Shown here piece by piece: positions 59,513-62,983 of a DNA stretch of 62,983 nucleotides. The DNA is taken from NCBI GenBank assembly GCA_003670575.1, contig QWRD01000007.1:1-62983 (forward strand), in the 5' to 3' direction. Position 1 is the stretch's first letter; every line of letters starts with the position of its first letter. The position numbers and the translations under genes were made by a program. Below the pieces are notes generated by a model, which did no database searches, was not told the origin of the DNA, and was given only the letters and a program-made list of their open reading frames with translations. The DNA comes from Chloroflexota bacterium. Lineage in GTDB: Bacteria > Chloroflexota > Dehalococcoidia > UBA2979.

Positions 59513-60841
59513 CTAGTCGGGCGAGCTACTCCACACCGTCCAGTCGGCTCCACCGGGAGTCGGCCCCCCGGAAATGGCAGTCTCGGCCTTGAGCCGGATC
59601 TGCCGCGCGCCCGCCTGTCCTCGCAACTGTTGGATGCAGTCCGTGTGCATCCAGAAGCGGGTGCGGCCGTTCCCGTTGTTCCCGCCGCTGGATGAGAAGG
59701 GATGCGGCCCCTCCACGCGGATGTCGTCGCCGTAGAAGTCGTGCGCCTCTCCGCGCCGCACGCCGTGCCACTGGAACGCTTCGAGGTAGTACTGGGTGAA
59801 GAGCGCGTAGCCGTCGTATGGATTGAAGACATCGATGTCCTTGGCGGTGAGCCCGGATGCCTCGTAGGTCTTTCGCGCCATCAGGTCGGTGGACGCCTCG
59901 ATCTCATCGAGGGTCTGAATGCTGCTGCGGTTCGTCCAGCGCTGGGAGCTGTGACCAAGGATGTACACCGGGCGCTGCTTCATGTCGCGCGCTCGCTCGG
60001 CGGTGGTGAAGAGGTAGGCTCCGGCGGTCTGGATGGGGCGATCGCAGTCGTGCAACGACATCGGCTTGGAGATCCAGCGCGTCTGCAGATAATCGTCCAC
60101 GGTGAGTTGGTACGGTTCGTGCTGGGCGTAGAACCCCTCGGGGAACAGTAGGCCGTTGCGCCGCTGATTCACGACGAACGGTGCCACGCGGTCGTGTGAG
60201 GTGTTGTATCGGCGGCAGTACTGCTCGAACCCGAACGCGGTGCCTGGGATGCCCGATACCATGCCGAACGGCATCGTCCACTGACTGGCTCCCGGTGCGA
60301 CGGCGAGGGCATTCGCGCCGCCGTGCCCGTACCTTCCCTCGGGATTCGCCCAGCCCTTCACGACCAGGCAGCACTTCGCCAGCCCGTCGCCGACGATCTG
60401 CGCCGTGAGCACCACGGCGTTCGACATGCAGTCGCTGCGCGTGTGCATGACGCAACTGACGTTGGTCAGCTCCGGCATGTTCTGCAGCAACCACTCAACG
60501 CTCAGCGTCGTCAGTCCGTCCTCGATGTTGTCGGTGTGCGCGTACGTCTGGGCGAAATCCTCCGGGATTGGTCGAGGCGCCCACGCGTCACCAGTCGTGC
60601 CGGCGCGCACGACGATCAGCCCGTCCACCTGATCCGGCGACACCCCGGCATCCTCCATCGCGTTGCGGATGGCGAGGATTGCATACGCGCCCATGCTGGT
60701 TTCTGGCTTGCCGTCCCACCGACGATTGGTCGGCGAGTGCCCCATGCCCGCGACCGCGACCTTCCCTCGATGTTCCCAAATGCCGAGGCCCACCTCTTCG
60801 CGATACACGGAGGCGGGTGCTACCGGAGTTGGCGTTGCCAT
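59513..60841 (-). CDS. Thiolase-fold (SCP-x/Ltp-like) protein, copy 2
   Basis: 442 aa paralogue of the protein at 49.3-50.7 kb with the same hallmarks (KVAVAGMGHSPTNRRWDG, NPYDGYALFTQYYLEAFQW, CIQQLRGQAGARQI). Unlike copy 1 it keeps a Cys in TRSDCMSNAVVLTAQ at the nucleophile position. The GHPxG His motif is again missing (GNNGNGRTRFW). It may be an acyl-transferase or a retro-aldolase that works on acyl-CoA with its DUF35 partner, encoded just upstream. ATG 60841 preferred, after GAGGTG. Confidence 0.87.
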   Translation of the reverse strand: MATPTPVAPASVYREEVGLGIWEHRGKVAVAGMGHSPTNRRWDGKPETSMGAYAILAIRNAMEDAGVSPDQVDGLIVVRAGTTGDAWAPRPIPEDFAQTYAHTDNIEDGLTTLSVEWLLQNMPELTNVSCVMHTRSDCMSNAVVLTAQIVGDGLAKCCLVVKGWANPEGRYGHGGANALAVAPGASQWTMPFGMVSGIPGTAFGFEQYCRRYNTSHDRVAPFVVNQRRNGLLFPEGFYAQHEPYQLTVDDYLQTRWISKPMSLHDCDRPIQTAGAYLFTTAERARDMKQRPVYILGHSSQRWTNRSSIQTLDEIEASTDLMARKTYEASGLTAKDIDVFNPYDGYALFTQYYLEAFQWHGVRRGEAHDFYGDDIRVEGPHPFSSSGGNNGNGRTRFWMHTDCIQQLRGQAGARQIRLKAETAISGGPTPGGADWTVWSSSPD

Positions 60842-60898
60842 GGGGCACCTCATTGTCTGCTGCGCGTGAAGCTGGAGAACGCGGGTGTGCGGGCGTGG

Positions 60899-61309
60899 CT
60901 AGCGCACGACCTGCCACTCGTGGATCCGTTGCGTCGGCGAGAGTTCGGGGAAGATCGCTTCCACCGTGGCCCCAACCGGAACCTCGTCGGCCGGCGTACC
61001 GGGCAGGTGCGAGAAGAAGCGGATCGCCGGGTCCTCTTCCAGCGCAACCACCGCGATGTTGAACGGCTGGTCGGCCTGGAGCAGCCGCACTCGCGAGTCG
61101 TGCATCACCGTGTAGCCGATGATCCTGGCGCGTCCGCTGGTCGGTATCCATTCAAGGCGGTCGCCGGAGCGGCACTCGGTGCAAACTCTCTCGGGCGGAT
61201 ACTGCCTGCGGTCGCAGGCGGCGCAGTGTTGGACCACCAGGCGTTGCTCGTTGACGGCGTCCCAGAAGGGCTTGCTGAGCTCATCGGGGACGGGAACCGG
61301 CTTCGGCAT
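60899..61309 (-). CDS. DUF35 OB-fold/zinc-ribbon protein, copy 2
   Basis: 136 aa. Same layout as copy 1: LSKPFWDAVNEQRLVVQHC, zinc ribbon CAACD and CTEC, then OB fold with FFSHLPGTPADEVPVG. It precedes the thiolase-like copy 2 by 57 bp on the minus strand, the same order as the other pair, so the pair is probably co-transcribed and forms one complex. AAGGAG precedes ATG 61309. Confidence 0.9.
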   Translation of the reverse strand: MPKPVPVPDELSKPFWDAVNEQRLVVQHCAACDRRQYPPERVCTECRSGDRLEWIPTSGRARIIGYTVMHDSRVRLLQADQPFNIAVVALEEDPAIRFFSHLPGTPADEVPVGATVEAIFPELSPTQRIHEWQVVR

Positions 61310-61631
61310 GGCTGTTGCTCCTTCTCTCATCGCGTCGCGACATCGTTCGATCACGGGTGATCGCCTCACCGCCCGGATAATACATGCATTGTAAGGTCGT
61401 AGGTGCGCGAGATATTGGCTGGGCTCCATCCATACGGCGGGCACGACGCTCGGGCATGTGTTCCATGCGCCCGGCGTTCATGCCACGACTCGTGCTGGGC
61501 CCGGGCCGAGCGGCCGCGCTGCTCCCTACGGCGATTCCCCCCGACCCGGGCACGCGCGATCGACCTCGTTCCGCCGTATGATCGTCGAAGCAAGCACGTT
61601 CAAGACTGCCCCGCAGCCCGTGAGGTGACCG
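61310..61631. other. Divergent intergenic region with a TACA-N5-TGTA palindrome
   Basis: 322 bases without a convincing gene. At 61381-61393 TACATGCATTGTA forms an inverted repeat with 5-bp spacing in an otherwise GC-rich stretch, about 70 bp before the DUF35 gene and 240 bp before arsM; it could be an operator or promoter of the former. TATGAT at about 61577 could be a -10 for arsM. Nothing else stands out. Confidence 0.45.
61381..61393. promoter_or_regulatory. Operator candidate TACA-TGCAT-TGTA
   Basis: Inverted repeat with an ATGCAT core upstream of the DUF35/thiolase pair. The form fits a TetR- or GntR-family site; no regulator gene is near. Confidence 0.4.
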
Positions 61632-62450
61632 ATGAGTGATCGCGATGCGGATGAGATCCGGCAGACGGTGTCGGAGTCGTACGGCGGCCGTGTGCGGCCC
61701 GTGCTTGCGCGCGCCAAGGTCATGCCGCTGATCGTGCTGACGCCGGTTGGCGAGAACGCGTGCGACATCGACGACGCGTGTTGCGTGACGCCGGAGCCCA
61801 CTGGCGAGCAGCTGTCCAGCATCGCGCGGTTGTACGCGGATGCCGATATGGCCGACCTGCCGTCGACCGTGACGGACGTTGCCTTCGGCTGCGGAAACCC
61901 CACCGCCATCGCCGCGCTCCGTCCCGGTGAGGTCGTGTTGGACCTGGGATCAGGCGGCGGCATCGACTGCTTCCTGGCCGCGAAGATGGTCGGGCCTACG
62001 GGGCATGTCATCGGCGTGGACATGACGCCGGAGATGATCGAGCTGGCGCGTCGCAACGCGGGTGTAGTGGGCGCGACGAACGTGGAGTTCCGGCTCGGCC
62101 AGATCGAGGCGATACCGGTTGAGGCCGCCTCGGTGGACGTGATCATCTCGAACTGCGTGATCAACCTCTCCCCGGAGAAAGACCGCGTGTTTCGCGAGGC
62201 GTTGCGGGTGCTCAAGCCGGGTGGCCGGTTGCAGGTCTCGGACGTCGTTTGGACTCGCAGCGTTCCGGACGGCATTCAGGATGACATGGAGCAGTGGGCC
62301 GGTTGCGTGTCCGGTGCGCTGCTGGAAGCCGACTACGTCGCCGCCATCGAGGCCGCCGGTTTCGAGCGCGTCGTGTCCACCGCTACGGAGTACCCCGGTC
62401 GAGCGGGCCTCGCATCTGCGAGCGTGATCGCCTACCGCCCACAACACTGA
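61632..62450 (+). CDS. arsM: Arsenite S-adenosylmethyltransferase
   Basis: 272 aa, normal family length. SAM motif VLDLGSGGGIDCFLAAKMVG (about 97-116) and VIGVDMTPEMI. Conserved cysteines of ArsM are present: an early CDIDDACCV, then FGCGNPTA and SNCVINLSP, with a later WAGCVSGAL, enough for As(III) binding. It converts arsenite to methylated arsenicals for detoxification. No arsR or arsenite pump is near. GAGGTGA gives a good ribosome site for ATG 61632. Confidence 0.92.
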   Translation: MSDRDADEIRQTVSESYGGRVRPVLARAKVMPLIVLTPVGENACDIDDACCVTPEPTGEQLSSIARLYADADMADLPSTVTDVAFGCGNPTAIAALRPGEVVLDLGSGGGIDCFLAAKMVGPTGHVIGVDMTPEMIELARRNAGVVGATNVEFRLGQIEAIPVEAASVDVIISNCVINLSPEKDRVFREALRVLKPGGRLQVSDVVWTRSVPDGIQDDMEQWAGCVSGALLEADYVAAIEAAGFERVVSTATEYPGRAGLASASVIAYRPQH

Positions 62451-62575
62451 GACGCACACCTCGGCGTCGGTTCTCGGTCGCCGGTCGTCGGCGGGTGCGG
62501 CGCAGCCCTCGCGCTCCTCGCCGGGCCATTGTCCAGACGCCGCCGCCCTGTGGCCTCGATCGTCAGCGGTGTGTT

Positions 62576-62597
62576 CCCGTCACAGTGTTGTGACGGG
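62576..62597. terminator. Hairpin CCCGTCAC-N6-GTGACGGG
   Basis: Perfect 8-bp inverted repeat with a 6-nt loop, about 125 nt after arsM. It may terminate arsM or act as a regulator site for the next gene. Confidence 0.4.
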
Positions 62598-62611
62598 CCG
62601 TCTATGTGGCC

Positions 62612-62637
62612 GTAACAAAGACGTTACTGCGTCGTAA
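62612..62637. promoter_or_regulatory. Triplet of GTAAC/GTTAC units
   Basis: GTAAC at 62612, GTTAC at 62623 and GTAAC at 62633 are spaced 10-11 bp, alternating orientation, about 120 bp before the Tat-signal gene. Helical-turn spacing suggests regulator binding. Confidence 0.4.
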
Positions 62638-62753
62638 CTGAAACTTCGTCGTCACGAAACCTGCGAGTCCTGGCCGTGCCGCACCATCCTTCCATGAGAC
62701 CCGAGGCACCTCGGGTCGGTCATTGGGACGTCGGCGCATTAGAAAGGCCGGAC

Positions 62754-62873
62754 ATGGCGATCACGGATCGACGGGGCTTCTTGAAACTGATGAGCGCCAC
62801 GGGCGCGGCGTTGGTGCTGCCCGCGCTGTTCTCGGAGATATCGTCAAGAGTTGTGGATCAGTGGTGCTGGTGA
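62754..62873 (+). pseudogene. Truncated Tat-signal protein (39 codons)
   Basis: The ATG, preceded by AAAGG, opens a twin-arginine signal peptide (MAITDRRGFLKLMSATGAAL, then VLPALF) of the type found on exported redox or hydrolytic enzymes. After about residue 27 the sequence changes to SEISSRVVDQWCW and stops. The break lies at about 62840, where CGTCAAGAGTTGTGGA begins, which looks like an insertion-sequence end. The rest of the gene is missing from the window. Confidence 0.6.
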
Positions 62874-62983
62874 TCACGCGGCGTCTTCCTGATCCTGCTC
62901 ATCGTGTTGTTCGATAAGCACTCCTTTCTCGAACGTGGCGCCGGCGCGTACAAGCGCGACGAGCTGCGGACTGTTGACTGCCC
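62841..62983 (-). mobile_element. Probable insertion-sequence end with partial reading frame
   Basis: A minus-strand frame enters from the window edge (62983) and ends at TGA 62874-62876: PQLVALVRAGATFEKGVLIE, then QHDEQDQEDAA. It ends just inside the point where the Tat-signal gene is broken, as a transposase C-terminus would. The terminal sequence resembles inverted repeats of IS256/mutator-type elements, but I cannot assign a family. Confidence 0.4.

Larger units (their letters stand above)
62451..62753. other. Intergenic region with a hairpin and GTAAC repeats
   Basis: 303 bases without a gene. It contains the hairpin at 62576-62597 and three GTAAC/GTTAC units at 62612-62637, then the ribosome site of the Tat-signal gene. 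Confidence 0.6.

Noticed and set aside
1-62983. tRNA, rRNA or riboswitch genes
   Set aside because: I looked for cloverleaf ends with GGTTCRAATCC-type T-arms and for known riboswitch cores and saw none; a covariance-model search was not possible here.

Overview
The window is a high-GC stretch of ordinary bacterial chromosome with about 60 protein genes. I recognised no rRNA, tRNA, CRISPR array or prophage. The gene mix suggests a heterotrophic Chloroflexota bacterium of Dehalococcoidia/SAR202 type: two-domain family III CoA-transferases, thiolase-like/DUF35 pairs, Tat-exported family 5 solute-binding lipoproteins, a 7Fe ferredoxin, a cytochrome c and several MFS carriers. This placement is inferred from gene content only. 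Both ends look like mobile-element remnants: an IS481-like transposase start fused to other sequence at the left, and a Tat-signal gene cut short at the right beside an unidentified partial reading frame. The contig may therefore have broken at repeated elements.

Layout. 0-9 kb: transposase remnant, a ferredoxin with an added zinc ribbon, cupin, an IPT-repeat secreted protein, an MFS exporter, a sortase, cytochrome c, an MBL hydrolase and a frameshifted trypsin-like protease. 9-20 kb: DinB-like gene, murB, a zinc/manganese-type binding lipoprotein with a TolB-like protein, an MFS carrier, fabV, a VioB-like ferritin-fold protein, DUF805, and a glycosyltransferase/polysaccharide deacetylase pair. 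20-29 kb: a flavin monooxygenase divergent from two tandem paralogous peptide/organic-solute binding lipoproteins, then a fused CoA-transferase. 28-34 kb: small proteins, a frameshifted amino-acid permease, a methyltransferase, isochorismatase-like and dienelactone hydrolases, and a second DinB-like gene. 34-43 kb: a (AGCTAC)15 array, a pterin dehydratase-like gene, a second fused CoA-transferase, SDR, MFS, an NDP-forming acyl-CoA synthetase subunit, a FrnE/DsbA-like protein and another MFS. 43-49 kb: a GGQ-domain rescue factor, HbpS/GlcG, methyltransferase, PIG-L deacetylase, DEAD-box helicase and a YkgJ-like protein. 49-63 kb: a DUF35/thiolase-like pair, phosphoesterase, HAD protein, a large alpha/beta hydrolase, MFS, a complete polar amino-acid ABC transporter, a second thiolase-like/DUF35 pair on the other strand, and an arsenite methyltransferase.

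How the genes fit together. Much of the window reads as a toolkit for importing and CoA-activating organic acids: solute-binding proteins and MFS carriers; CoA-transferases and an acyl-CoA synthetase subunit; SDR, enoyl reductase and monooxygenase; and thiolase-fold/DUF35 pairs that could thiolyse or retro-aldol cleave acyl-CoAs. Many parts occur twice (binding proteins, CoA-transferases, thiolase/DUF35 pairs, DinB genes, a secreted C-terminal domain). No gene was recognised as a transcriptional regulator, although palindromes lie in several divergent intergenic regions.

Most unusual points: two unrelated-locus DinB-family genes each carry an in-frame TAG at codon 8 after a well-placed ribosome site; the two fused CoA-transferases seem to keep the catalytic Asp in only one half; both thiolase-like proteins lack the GHP motif and one also lacks the nucleophilic Cys; and a Cys-containing C-terminal domain is shared by two unrelated secreted proteins.
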